Source: Theristus sp. LFF4_11 (taxonomy: Eukaryota > Nematoda > Chromadorea > Monhysterida > Xyalidae). Taken from it: 64,000 bases of DNA. The stretch lies in contig JASANC010001351.1 of the NCBI GenBank assembly GCA_030248135.1, positions 1-64,000 on the forward strand, read 5' to 3'. The position numbers and the translations under genes were made by a program. Numbering within the stretch: the first letter of the stretch is position 1; every line of letters begins with the position of its first letter. Below the pieces are notes generated by a model, which made no database searches, was not told the origin of the DNA, and worked only from the letters and a program-made list of their open reading frames with translations. Positions 10,735-20,891 of this stretch are shown here, piece by piece.

Positions 10735-13700
10735 TCACGGATAGGAATCATAGTTCGGATCAGCGGCCAAGTCGCGGTAATAGGCTGCCGTGTTGATGTA
10801 GCTTGTCGCAATGGCTGGGTATGTTGTTTTCGCCGCCAGATCTTCATAGTAAATCTGAGAAGAAAATACATACCGGTTTCTGTGTTTACCAAAGACACGA
10901 CATATAACGTGTAGCCTTCCACATAAGTCCCCTTATAAAAATTTGAAAGTCAAAATTTTTTTGAAAAAAAAGTGAACTTTTGTGTGACGACCTTATAAGT
11001 AGGAGAAGGTGTTATAAAACGAAGATTAGGAACGGATTAAAGTGGTTGTCGTTTGTGAATAAAAATTCGTATGTTCTGTCCAGATCTTAAAATATTGTTT
11101 CTGCACTTTTTTCAACACTTCTGCAGAAAGTCACTATTTCAAGACTGTTTGGCTTTCATTGCACTTTATGAACGTCGCCAACGGTTTCCGCAGCAAAAAA
11201 ATAAAGCAAAACAAAAAGAAGTCCAGTGTGAAGAGGTCCAACCAGATAAACGGGGGTGGGATTTGACCAAGTCAACATTTTGAATTTCTTAGTTTCCCGC
11301 CGTATGACACTGCCATTTTTGCGAAAGTGATAGGAACCTTATGTGCAAGACTACGGTACATTGTAGCTACCTTGACAACCCTTTTCTCGCAGAATGCACA
11401 TGTTATTGTGAACAAAAACGTTGTGTATATCGTCATCGTGATGCTGTACGTTTATGAGCGTGTAGAAAACAATATTGTGGTCTTAATGTTGGTGATGGTG
11501 TTGGTGTTCATGTTGGTGATGGTGATGGTGTTGGTGATGGTGTTGGTGTTGATGTTGATGTTGGTGTTGATGTTGATGTTGGTGTTGGGGATGGTGATGG
11601 TGTTGGTGTTGATGTTGATGTTGGTGTTGGTGTTGCTGTTGCTGTTGATGTTGGTGTTGGTGATGGTGTTGGTGTTGATGTTGATGTTGGTGTTGGTGTT
11701 GGTGGTGGTGTTGGTGTTGGTGTTAGTGATGGTGTTGGTGTTGATGTTGATGTTGGTGTTAGTGATGGTGTTGGTGTTGGTGTTGGTGATAGTGTTGGTG
11801 TTGGTGATTGGTGATGGTGTTGGTGTTGGTGTTGGTGTTGATGTTGATGTTGATGTTGATGTTGATGCTGGTGTTGGTGATGGTGTTGGTGTTGCTGTTG
11901 CTGTTGATGTTGGTGTTGGTGATGGTGTTGGTGTTGATGTTGATGTTGGTGTTTGGTGTTAGTGATGGTGTTGATGTTGATGTTGATGTTGGTGTTGGTG
12001 TTAGTGATGGTGTTGGTGTTGGTGATAGTGTTGGTGTTGGTTGTTGGTGATGGTGTTGGTGTTGGTGTTGGTGATAGTGTTAGTGTTGGTGTTGGTAATG
12101 GTGTTGGTGATAGTGATGGTGTTGGTGATAGTGTTGGCGTTGGTGTTGGTGTTGGTGTTGGTGTTGGTGTTGCGTGTTGGTGTTAGTGTTGGTGTTGGTG
12201 ATAGTGTTGGTGTTGATGTTGGTGATGGTGATGGTGATGGTGTTGGTGTTGGTGTTGGTGTTGGTGTTAGTGTTAGTGTTGGTGTTGGTGATAGTGTTGG
12301 TGTTAGTGTTAGTGTTGGTGTCGGTGTTGGTGATAGTGTTGGTGTTGGTGTTAGTGTTAGTATTGGTGTCGGTGTTGGTGTTGGTGTTGGTGTTGGTGTT
12401 GGTGTTGATGTTGATGTTGATGCTGGTGTTCGTGATGGTGTTGGTGTTGGTGATTGGTGATGGTGTTGGTGTTGGTGTTGGTGTTGATGTTGATGTTGAT
12501 GCTGGTGTTGGTGATAGTGTTGGTGTTGGTGATTGGTGATGGTGTTGGTGTTGGTGATTGGTGATGGTGTTGGTGTTGGTGTTGGTGTTGATGTTGATGC
12601 TGGTGTTGGTGATAGTGTTGGTGTTGGTGATTGGTGATGGTGTTGGTGTTGGTGTTGGTGTTGGTGTTGGTGTTAGTGTTAGTGTTGGTGTTGGTGTTGG
12701 TGATAGTGTTGGAGTTGGTGTTAGTGTTAGTGTTGGTGTTGGTGTTGGTGATAGTGTTGGTGTTGGTGTTAGTGTTAGTGTTGGTGTCGGTGTTGGTGTT
12801 GATGTTGGTGCTATGTTTTGTGTTTACCGCAGTTTCAATGTACGTATAGCGAGTTGGATGCGTGTTGGTGCGCGAATAGTGGCGACGTTCCTTCTCGACC
12901 AGTCCCTTGTAGTAGTCGACGAGCGTGTCGTAGTAGGCCGCCGTCGCCTCGCAGCAGCGTTTCTCATATCGCAGATTGTACGACATTTGTTCGTGTTGTT
13001 TCTGAAAGTTAGCGGCGCTTATGAACGAAACACTGCCGTGTCGGTCCCGGAAATCGCATGTAATGCCGCGACCTGTCGTCCCAGCGGACGGAATGGCGGA
13101 GCTTTTGCGATGCTTATATCGTGGTACTCGATCTCACCACCACGGGCAATTTCAATGGTAAATAATGCGTCCTATCCGGTCACAGCACAGCCAGTTTCGT
13201 TGAAAAATCAGTTGCAATTTTTTCTCAGTATAAAACTGCACGCACGCAAAAAACTGATCCCTCTTTGGAGCTCCTTTCAGTGCCCCTCCTTGCGCCCTCT
13301 TGGTGTGTCACTTGGTGCCCCTCGCGTCGTTCTGGTGCCCTTTTTTGGTAACCATACAAAAATTTAAAAAAACACTTCACAGCGTAACGGAGACATTTTG
13401 GAGTTATTTCCAATCCGATGAAACTCGTCATCACTTACTGTGGCAGCGGCAAATCACATACAGCCCAGCCATTTGATTTCGCTTTCACCATGCACCGATC
13501 AGCCGTCATTTGCTGAGAAGTCGTAGAAATGATTTTATTTTTGTGGAGAGCGCGAGGGACACCAAAAGGGCGCGAAAGGCACAATAATGGAAACCAGCAG
13601 GGCGCGAGGGGTACCAAAAGGGACACCAAGAGGGCAGGAGGGTTACCAAAAGGGACGCCACGAGGGATTATTTTTTTTGCTTACAAGCTGGGTGAAAAGG

Positions 13701-16700
13701 CATATGCCAAGTAAAGACCATAAAAAGGGGCATTTATGAAGCAGGGTTAAAACAGTACATAGCTACGGTATGCGGTCATAAATACAGGGTGGTCCTTAAT
13801 CGCTCCCATTCCAATTCTACTGAACCGATTTGGCTCAAATTTGCGTTGTTGGTAGAGTTTTAGGATTTATTTCACGGGTGTTGGAATGCTGCTCGCTTCG
13901 CGTTTTTATATCAAAACTTTAATTTTTAAAAGTGCTCCTGAATTGAGGAATGCACCGAAGTTTTTCATTTCATCTCACGTCCCTGTGCTGCTTGAGAAGC
14001 ACACCCCATAAGAGTTTACCATGTACGAATCATAAAGCTCTTCGTGATACAACGACAACTTCAAGGCATACGGGAATATTGGTCGAAACACGGTGGTCGT
14101 CGTCTGATACTGTTGACCAAACTCTGTGCAAATCAAAAAACACCTTTAGCACACAAACTGATCGCATTTTCTTTTGATGGTCGTGAATGAACCTTTCATT
14201 TTTTTAATTTTCTCAAACGGTTTTGAATGACAGTGCGCATTGCGGAATATTGGATTGGTTACTAAGCTGTTAGCTGATTACAATTGAATAGTGCAAACAG
14301 TGAGTTGGCACACGTTTGCGGCAAATTTTGGCATTTTGTTAATTTGTGTTGTTTTTTGTGACAAAATGTATGATACCGTATCGCCGAATAAATAAGGCAG
14401 TCCATCAAGGCGGCATCAGTCGCAGACTAGGAGTTGTATTTTTCAAGAATGCCAAAATAACTCCCAATAATGTTTGCAAGTGCGAACGAATGAACAGAAC
14501 AGAGCGAAAGAATCAATTAGCTTGAAAAAAAACACGTCAAATTTGGCCCACAATTGCGTTTCTGAGCGTCACTTTTTCTTTCATTCAAATTTCGCGCGCT
14601 TTTTGCACCCTGAAAAAAACTGCCATGTTTACTCGGCTATTCCGTACTAATATCTTTTATTTTGGTCCCACACGTCTCAGTGCGCGCATAGATGGGTAAG
14701 CAGTCTCATGCACGACGCGGGAATTCAAAATTGGCAAAGGGGATCCGAGTCCCCTAAATAAGGCCGAGTCACTTAGGCTATTCTGATATATCTAGATACC
14801 ACATAAAGATTCAAACTAGTTTCCTTTTACGTCCACAACTGCATTGAGTCGCAGGTCTTAAAGAAAAGATAATAAATATACGCAGTTTTCTCCATTTCTA
14901 AAGTTCACTAAAAAGACGGATAAAAATGGCACCGTTTTTAAGGTTCAAAGAGCGCCAAAATGAAAGGGAAAAGTTCAGAAGTACCTACAATTGTGTTCAA
15001 AAATGGATTTTTGTTTAATTAATTAAATTTTCTTCATCGCATTCTGTTTGTTTATTGTTCATTGCACATACGATTGATAAATAATCTGGCACTTTTATAG
15101 AAACACAACTCTTTAGTTTGCGACTGCTCTAGAAACAAGGTCGCCGCCGTGCTGCTTCCCGCACGACACCAAGTTGCTTTGTAAACCGCGCGCGAACAAA
15201 TCGACTGATAATGACTATACCATTGAAATTGTAATTGTTGTTGTTGTGACCATAGTACAGGGACGTGGTCGTTTGGTAATAATAGCCGCTGTCGCTGCCT
15301 GCATCGATCAAATGTTGGCAATAGTTACATTTGTAGCAGTGTAGACTATTGAAGAAGTTAATTGCTAAAACCCTTGCAATTGAATTGAAATGTAGGCGAC
15401 GAAATGAAAGGCGGATGGAACTGAATCCTGTCCTGATACATCGTGGCAAGTTTTAGCCAATCCAGGAAATGAAGGAAGAGTGTCTAAAACCCCCTCCATC
15501 TATTTTATTTGAGCAGGTATATGATTTCAGATCTGAATCTGAATATCATGCCCATTCGCGAGCGAAGCGCTAGCGGAGCGGACAGCGGATGCAGGCATAA
15601 TATGGCCCATCTGTCGTTCGCGCTAAAATTCCAAACTTTCTGTGCCTCGCATTGTGAACATAAAAGGAGCTGAGAATTTTTTCTCCTGCACACAGGTGGA
15701 TAATCCATAGGTAAGCTGTCTGCAGGAGAAATTTTTTCGTGGTGATCTTCTGCACACGCTGTGTGCGCAAAACATCGATTCTGAATAAGCTGTTACTTAT
15801 TCTTCTCCCCCCCCCTTTTTTTCGGCCATGTCATAAAATGTGTACGCAGTTTCAGTGATATAAAGAAAATTCTGACTATTATGAGAAAAACATTTTCTAG
15901 GGTAAAAATCTTTGGGATTTTCAAATTTCGCATTCATTTTTTTCTCCGATGCTTCCCAAGGCTTTAAATTTAGCTTGTTTGTACAAAATTACGAAAAATG
16001 CTTATTTTGACGTGTATTTGCGATTTCTGCGGGTGAAACAAACCGTTATTTGACAAATAAAACAATTTCTAGGGGTAACCAACAACGGAGAGTTTGAATT
16101 TGATGTTTATTTTTGAAAAAATCAAAGGAATAGTTGTTAAATAACCAAAGTCGTGACGATTTCGGGCAAATCGGCCGTGGAAATTGGCGAAATCGGTTCA
16201 AAAACAAAAAATGAGAAAGTGGTGTATTCCGGGGTAATTCAATGCGCTGATCACGGATTTCGGGTTAGTTTTTTTTTATGTGAGCAACTGTATATACTGA
16301 ATCGTGACGATTTCGGGCGAATCGGCCGTGGAAATTGGCGAAATCGGTCCAAAAACAAAAAAATGAGAAAACGGTGTTTTCCAGGATAATTCAATGCGCT
16401 TATTACGGATTTTGTGTTAGTTTTTTCATGTGAGCAACTCTAGATACTGAATCGTGACGATTTCGGGCGAATCGGCCGTGGAAATTGGCGAAATCGGTCC
16501 AGAAACGAAAAACAAGAAAAGGGTGTTTCCTAGCGTAATTCAATGCGGCGATCACGGATTTTGGGTTAGTTTTTTTATGTGAGCAACTCTAGATGCTGAA
16601 TCGTGACGATTTCGGGCGAATCGGGCGTGGAAATTAGCGAAATCGGTCCAAAAACAAAAAATAGGAAAATTGTCTAGTCCATAAAAATTCAATGCGCTAA

Positions 16701-18818
16701 TTACGAATTTTGGGTTAGTTTTTTATGTGAGCAACTCTAGATACTGAATCGTGACGATTTCGGGCGAATCGGCCGTGGAAATTGGCGAAATCGGTCCAGA
16801 AACGAAAAACTAGAAAAGGGTGTTTTCCAGGGTAATTCAATGCACTGATCACGGATTTTGGGTTAGTTTTTTATGTGAACAACTCCAGCTACTGAATCGT
16901 GACGATTTCGGGCGAATCGGCCGTGGAAATTGGCGAAATCGGTCCAGAAACGAAAAACAAGAAAAGGTTGTTTTCCAGGGTAATTCAATGCGCTGATCAC
17001 GGGTTTTGGATTAGTTTTTTTATGTGAGCAATTCTAGATACCGAATCGTGACGATTTCGGGTCAATCGGCCGTGGAAATTGGCGAAATCGGTCCAGAAAT
17101 GAAAAACAAGAAAATTGTGTTGTCCAGGGTAATTCATTGCGCCGATCACGGCTTTTGGGTCAGTTTTCTTATGTGAGCAATTCTAGGTACTGAACCGTGA
17201 GGATTTCGGGCGAATCGGCCGTAGAAATAGCATAGGCGAAATCGGCTTAAAAACGAAAAATGAAAACCTGAGTTCTCCGGGGTTTAGAAGAATGTGTGAC
17301 CAACGAATTGTGAATTTGGTCCGACCTTCGCGGCTTATGTAAAAGTCAGAATATTATCTAAAAATGCGGGAGACGCATATAAAAGGAGGAATATGGCTTT
17401 GTGTAAGCAGTGAGAGACTTGGCTCGACAACGCTTTTCAAGTCTCTGATGTGGTACACACGGATACAAGTACATAAGAGCCATATTTTTGCGCCGTTTAT
17501 TCACTACCGTATTACCTCTAATAAACCCCCATGGGGGTTTATTTCTTTACCGACTTCTGGGGGTGGGGGTTTATTTTGGGAGGGGGTTATTTACAAACAA
17601 ATTCTAGGGGTGGGGGTTTGTTGAAAATGGCAAAAAATACCTTGCATGGCAGGCAAGAAAGTCGCAGAAACTTCTACTTTTCACTGAGATTTCCTTTTGT
17701 AACAGCCTTTTGTAATGAAATTACCACTAACTCATCCCTTTGGGGCCTTTGGTAGCACAATTTCACCAATGTCACTGCATTCAGCCACTGAATTCGCTAG
17801 GTATGTGTTTCAAACAGGTTTCTAATAAACCCCCATGGGGGTTTATTTTGGATGGGGGATTATTTGGAAACTTGTCGAGGGGGTGGGGGTTTTGTTTTGG
17901 GGGGAGTTTAATATGGGGGGGGGGGTTAATAGAAGTAATACGGTATTTCGGTTGCACATGTACTTTGTAGACAATTAAAACTTCAACATTTGCGGTATTT
18001 CGGGCATTTAGCGACCACTAAAACCACTAAAATAACGATCAGACTTCAGATCGCTGATACTGGTTTGCCCAGTACAAAGTGTATCGCAGAGGCATTAGGG
18101 AACGCAAGGTCTCCTTCTGTGGCAAAGGCAACGACTCACGGGACAGACAGTTTATCCTGCCACTAGAGGTAAACAGGCTGAAAATCAACGTAAGACAACA
18201 CCTTTTTGTCACTGATGCTGGTGTGTACACAGCGATGCGTACGTTAGCAACGATAAAACCACATGAAACAATGTTTTGCAGTCTCTGATTTTTCTGTTTT
18301 TGCACAGAATTTACAGATATTTGATTTACAGAAGTTCTGCACAGAATTTGCACAGAATTTCGCACATGATGTGATTGCGGACTAAACTGGAAAGGACAGT
18401 TAAAAATAATTTTAAAACTGTTTTACACTTTGTAGTACAACAAACGCGGCGCAAAAATATGGCTCTTATGTACTTGTATCCGTGTGTACCACATCAGAGA
18501 CTTGAAAAGAGTTGTCGAGCCAAGTCTCTCACTGCTTACACAAAGCCATATTCCTCCTTTTATATGCGTCTCCCGCATTTTTAGATAATATCACATTGTG
18601 CTGGCTGCTGCACAGTAAATCAAAAATAAATAATTTCATACCCAGTAAAATCTTCTTGCTGATATTTTGACGCACATCAAAAACTAAGAGTTTATAAACG
18701 CTGTACCTAAGTTTTCACCTAGATTTTCATCGTATTCGTACTGCTGTGCGTGCACGGTGTGGCAAATCACGGCAAAGAACAAGTAGAATTTGAACTTTAT
18801 GAACGCTGTATGCTTCAT
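10735..18818 (-). CDS. Secreted tyrosine-rich protein, four exons
   Basis: Exons: 18818-18719, 15298-15221, 13001-12828, 10854-10735. Exon 1 opens with ATG and a clear signal peptide ([20 protein letters not shown], cleavage likely after VHA). Exon 2 is Tyr/Asn-rich ([19 protein letters not shown]). Exon 3 has a paired Cys and repeated Tyr pairs ([18 protein letters not shown]). Exon 4 continues this style (IYYEDLAAK ... [17 protein letters not shown], stop). Exons 3 and 4 join in phase 0 and exons 1 and 2 in phase 1. The exon 2 to 3 junction does not match (1 versus 0), so an exon is missing or a boundary is wrong. The family is not recognised. Tyr-rich secreted proteins often serve cuticle, eggshell or adhesive matrices, which is only a suggestion here. 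Introns hold a giant microsatellite and many repeats. Confidence 0.6.
10918..11354 (-). mobile_element. MITE family A, diverged and interrupted copy
   Basis: Two halves of the family A sequence, about 10918-11040 (ttataaaaatttgaaa..., ccttataagtaggag) and 11245-11354 (aaacgggg..., tttcccgccg, gtgcaagactacggt), are separated by about 200 bp of unrelated DNA. Ends are degenerate and the target duplication is not clear. Confidence 0.55.
11485..12815 (+). repeat. Giant hexanucleotide microsatellite, (TTGGTG)n type
   Basis: About 1.33 kb of imperfect six-base units ttggtg with variants gttgat, gatggt, gatagt, gttagt and gttgct. Long frames result on both strands (Val-Leu/Val-Met on plus, Asn-Thr and His-Gln on minus), but these are products of the unit length and not genes. 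It lies in the last intron of the tyrosine-rich gene. On the transcribed strand it is (CACCAA)n and begins about 12 bases after the splice donor at 12827. Confidence 0.95.
13259..13667. repeat. Inverted pair of minisatellites
   Basis: The left block (13259-13348) has ~14 bp units of the type gccctcttggtg / gcccctcgcg. The right block (13549-13667) has the complement, accaaaagggcgcgag and ggtaccaaaagggacacc. The layout copies that of the element at 2868-3740. Ends share ATCCCTC in inverted order, but I could not find a target duplication. It is probably another non-autonomous DNA transposon with minisatellite ends. Confidence 0.55.
14375..14646 (+). repeat. Repeat family F, copy 2
   Basis: A 272 bp copy with ends ccgtatcgccgaataaa and tttactcggctattccgta. 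It contains agtcgcagactaggagttg, acgtcaaatttggc and ttgcaccctga. Imperfect inverted ends suggest a MITE. A family G copy follows within 10 bp. Confidence 0.75.
14657..14860 (+). repeat. Repeat family G, copy 2
   Basis: It begins atcttttattttggtccc, contains gacgcgggaattcaaaattg and aggccgagtcacttaggc, and ends near gagtcgcaggtctta. It corresponds to 34885-35085 in the same orientation and 1629-1827 in reverse. Confidence 0.75.
16140..17290 (+). repeat. Satellite array, ~149 bp unit, right copy
   Basis: About eight units of the satellite seen at 1-564, with cores near 16152, 16304, 16455, 16603, 16750, 16899, 17048 and 17197, giving a period of 147-152 bp. The final unit decays into the flank gttctccggggtttagaaga that also follows the left array. 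Element E copy 2 then begins at 17353. The array lies in the first intron of the tyrosine-rich gene. Confidence 0.93.
17353..18589 (+). mobile_element. Element E, copy 2, carrying a nested MITE B
   Basis: The same ~145 bp inverted arms as 565-1606 are present, ending in the mirror sequence at 18589. The interior matches copy 1 without the F insertion but with MITE B at 17507-17943. Copy 1 shows the empty site for that insertion. Confidence 0.8.
17507..17943 (+). mobile_element. MITE family B (CCGTATTACC ends), nested in element E
   Basis: Ends ccgtattacctctaataaac and aagtaatacgg are flanked by TA. It is 437 bp. Both ends are followed by aaacccccatgggggttta palindromes and long G runs. The central part (ttttgtaatgaaattac..., tttggggcctttggtagcac) is shared with 19191-19653 and 58509-58966. 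Confidence 0.88.
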
Positions 18819-19190
18819 TTTCGAACTTCCAGCAAAACTGATCATTTGAGAAATAAAGACGTCGATTTTTCAATGTTTTGCTGATACTCTGTTTAGTGGA
18901 GCACCATATTTAGAAAATGTGTTTAAAAAATCACACTTTCTGTGTGACATTATTCGGTCCGACATAAAAAAAACAATCTATTAAAAGATCTTCTTGAAAA
19001 GCACCACTAATTTTTTTGAAAAAAACGCACAGCTGTGCAACAACATAACACACAATAGTGGCTCTCGGCTTTAGTTAGTTCCAAATAAAAGTTTATTGGG
19101 TTGTCTTTGTTCATTCAATGGATACTGCACGACACAAGTGCGAACTGCAGGTAATGTACATATTTTATGGGTTAATGTACAACATGGATA

Positions 19191-19653
19191 CCGTATTACC
19201 CCCAATAAACCCCCATGGGGGATTAATACGTCAGCGACTTTTAGGGGTGGGGGTTTATTGGTGGGGGGGGGGGGGATTATTGGGGGGGGGGGGGGGTTTA
19301 TTTTACAAAAAATTCTAGGGGTGGGGGTTTGTTGAAAAATAGCAAAAATACATTGCATGGCAGGCAAGAAAGTCGCAGAAACTTCTACTCTACATAGAAA
19401 TTTCCTTTTATAACAGCCTTTTGTAATGAAATTACTATTAACTCACCCATTTGGGGCCTTTGGTAGCACAATTTCATCATTTTCACTGCAACCAGCCACT
19501 GAATTCGCTGGGTATGTGTTTCAAACAGGTCTCCAATAATCCCCCATGGGGGATTATTTGTGGGGGGGATTATTCGGAAACTGGTCGGGGGGTGGGGGGT
19601 TATTGGTGGGGGGGGGGGATTAATGGTGGGGGGGTTTAATGGGGGTAATACGG
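19191..19653 (+). mobile_element. MITE family B, copy 2
   Basis: 463 bp with perfect outer ends ccgtattacccccaataaac and gggggtaatacgg, flanked by TA. It contains uninterrupted G runs of 6 to 14 bases in the plus strand, separated by short spacers, and a conserved non-G core. Confidence 0.92.
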
Positions 19654-19659
19654 TATGTA

Positions 19660-19921
19660 CCGTAAAGTCTTGGATATAAGGTCTCCTTATATAAATTTGA
19701 AAATCAAAAATTTCTAAAAAAAGTGGAATTTCGTGTGACAGCCTTATAAGTGGGAGGAGGTCTTATAAAGCGAACATTAGGAATTCCGGGCCTTATAAAC
19801 GGGGTAGGTTTTCGACCATGTCAAAATTTTGAATTTTTTTGGTTCCCGCCGTGTGACACTCCGCCCACTTTTGGGTGGGGGTCTTATAAGTGGGAGGAAC
19901 CTTATATGCAAGACTTTACGG
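19660..19921 (-). mobile_element. MITE family A, full-length copy
   Basis: 262 bp, TA-flanked, with ends ccgtaaagtcttggatataa and gcaagactttacgg. It has the same length as the copy at 63234-63495 but reversed. It starts six bases after the end of the MITE B copy, so two families with CCGTA ends lie back to back. Confidence 0.92.
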
Positions 19922-19973
19922 TATATCATTCTAAAACGAGAAAATAATCACAATTTTCTTACCCATAATAATA

Positions 19974-20081
19974 AGCCCAAGCCTAAGCCTAATGCCTGAT
20001 GCCCAAGCCTAACCTTAAGACTAACCCTAATGCCTAAACCTAAACCTAAGCCTAAGCCTGAACCTTAAACCTAAGCCTAAA
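19974..20081 (-). repeat. Interstitial telomere-like repeat, TTAGGC type
   Basis: About 108 bp built of degenerate gcctaa/acctaa units (aagcctaagcctaatgcc, cctaaacctaaacctaagcc). The reverse complement is TTAGGC with variants, the telomeric unit of nematodes. The array is internal and diverged, so it is an old interstitial block and not a functional telomere. Confidence 0.8.
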
Positions 20082-20891
20082 ACGTTTTGAAAAAAACTAT
20101 TTTAATGTCACGTCGATGTCGTTCAAAAAAAAGTGAGATCGATTCAGAAGGGACATCATGCGTTTATTACAGTCGACAAAAAACGACGTCGTTGACAAAC
20201 ATGGGGAACGGGAATGAATGGTCGAGAATTCGACGGTGGATCTACTTCAAAAGACGGTTAACTTGAAGCTCAAAATACCACCCTGTTAATATCTGGACAG
20301 AAAACATGCGATTTTTTACCGAAAAACGACGAACAGTTTATTCACGAACAGTGGGTGGACCTAGGAATGCTGCTCTCCTTTGCTCTTCCTTTCTCATTGA
20401 GAAAAACTGAGGATTGGTATCTAAATTATTCTTAGGTCCATTAAACATCCTTGTTCCTCTTTTTAAAGAACGAAACAAACAAACAAATACCTACATACAT
20501 GTTATTCAATGTCCCTTTTCAGTTCATACCATTCTACATTTTTTTGCTCTGCTTGCGGTGTTCGGTTGCTAACCGTTTGTTCTTTCAGGATTTTTGTTAA
20601 TATGTCAGAAATTTCAGAAGCCAGTAGAGATTCGTCTTGTGCAGTGAGATTGTGAAGCAATTTGAATTTGAATTTCATCGACGAAGTGGATTGTGTTACG
20701 TACGACCACAATAGTTTCTTCACTGTTCTATCCGCACCTAATTCGCTTTTTAATAAGATAAGACAAGACCTTCACTCGTTTACAAAAAACGTCCACGTCC
20801 AGGACATTGCACATTCTTTTTGATGTTCTGTTTGATTTGCTCAGCAACAAATTACGGCGCCCTAAATGCAAGACAACTACGGTATCACGAA
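20082..20891. other. Spacer downstream of PEX6
   Basis: It holds a 73-codon minus-strand frame (20502-20723) rich in Lys and Glu that I cannot assign. A fragment near 20865-20885 resembles the end of MITE A (gcaagacaactacggta). Nothing else is recognised. Confidence 0.4.

Noticed and set aside
11327..12986. Long Val/Leu- and Asn/Thr-rich open frames (up to 211 codons)
   Set aside because: They are readings of the hexanucleotide array, whose six-base unit cannot create stops. Only the short part beyond 12828 on the minus strand is taken as a real exon.
12829..13367. Plus-strand frame continuing from the microsatellite
   Set aside because: It is antisense to the well-supported tyrosine-rich exon at 13001-12828 and has no start of its own.
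13435..13515. Minus-strand exon candidate with tctcag acceptor and GTAAGTG donor
   Set aside because: Its phases (0 in, 2 out) do not fit between exons 2 and 3 of the tyrosine-rich gene, and the sequence lacks the Tyr-rich style.
20502..20723. 73-codon Lys/Glu-rich minus-strand frame downstream of PEX6
   Set aside because: It has a start and stop but no homology, no signal and no splice-compatible link to PEX6, so chance cannot be excluded.
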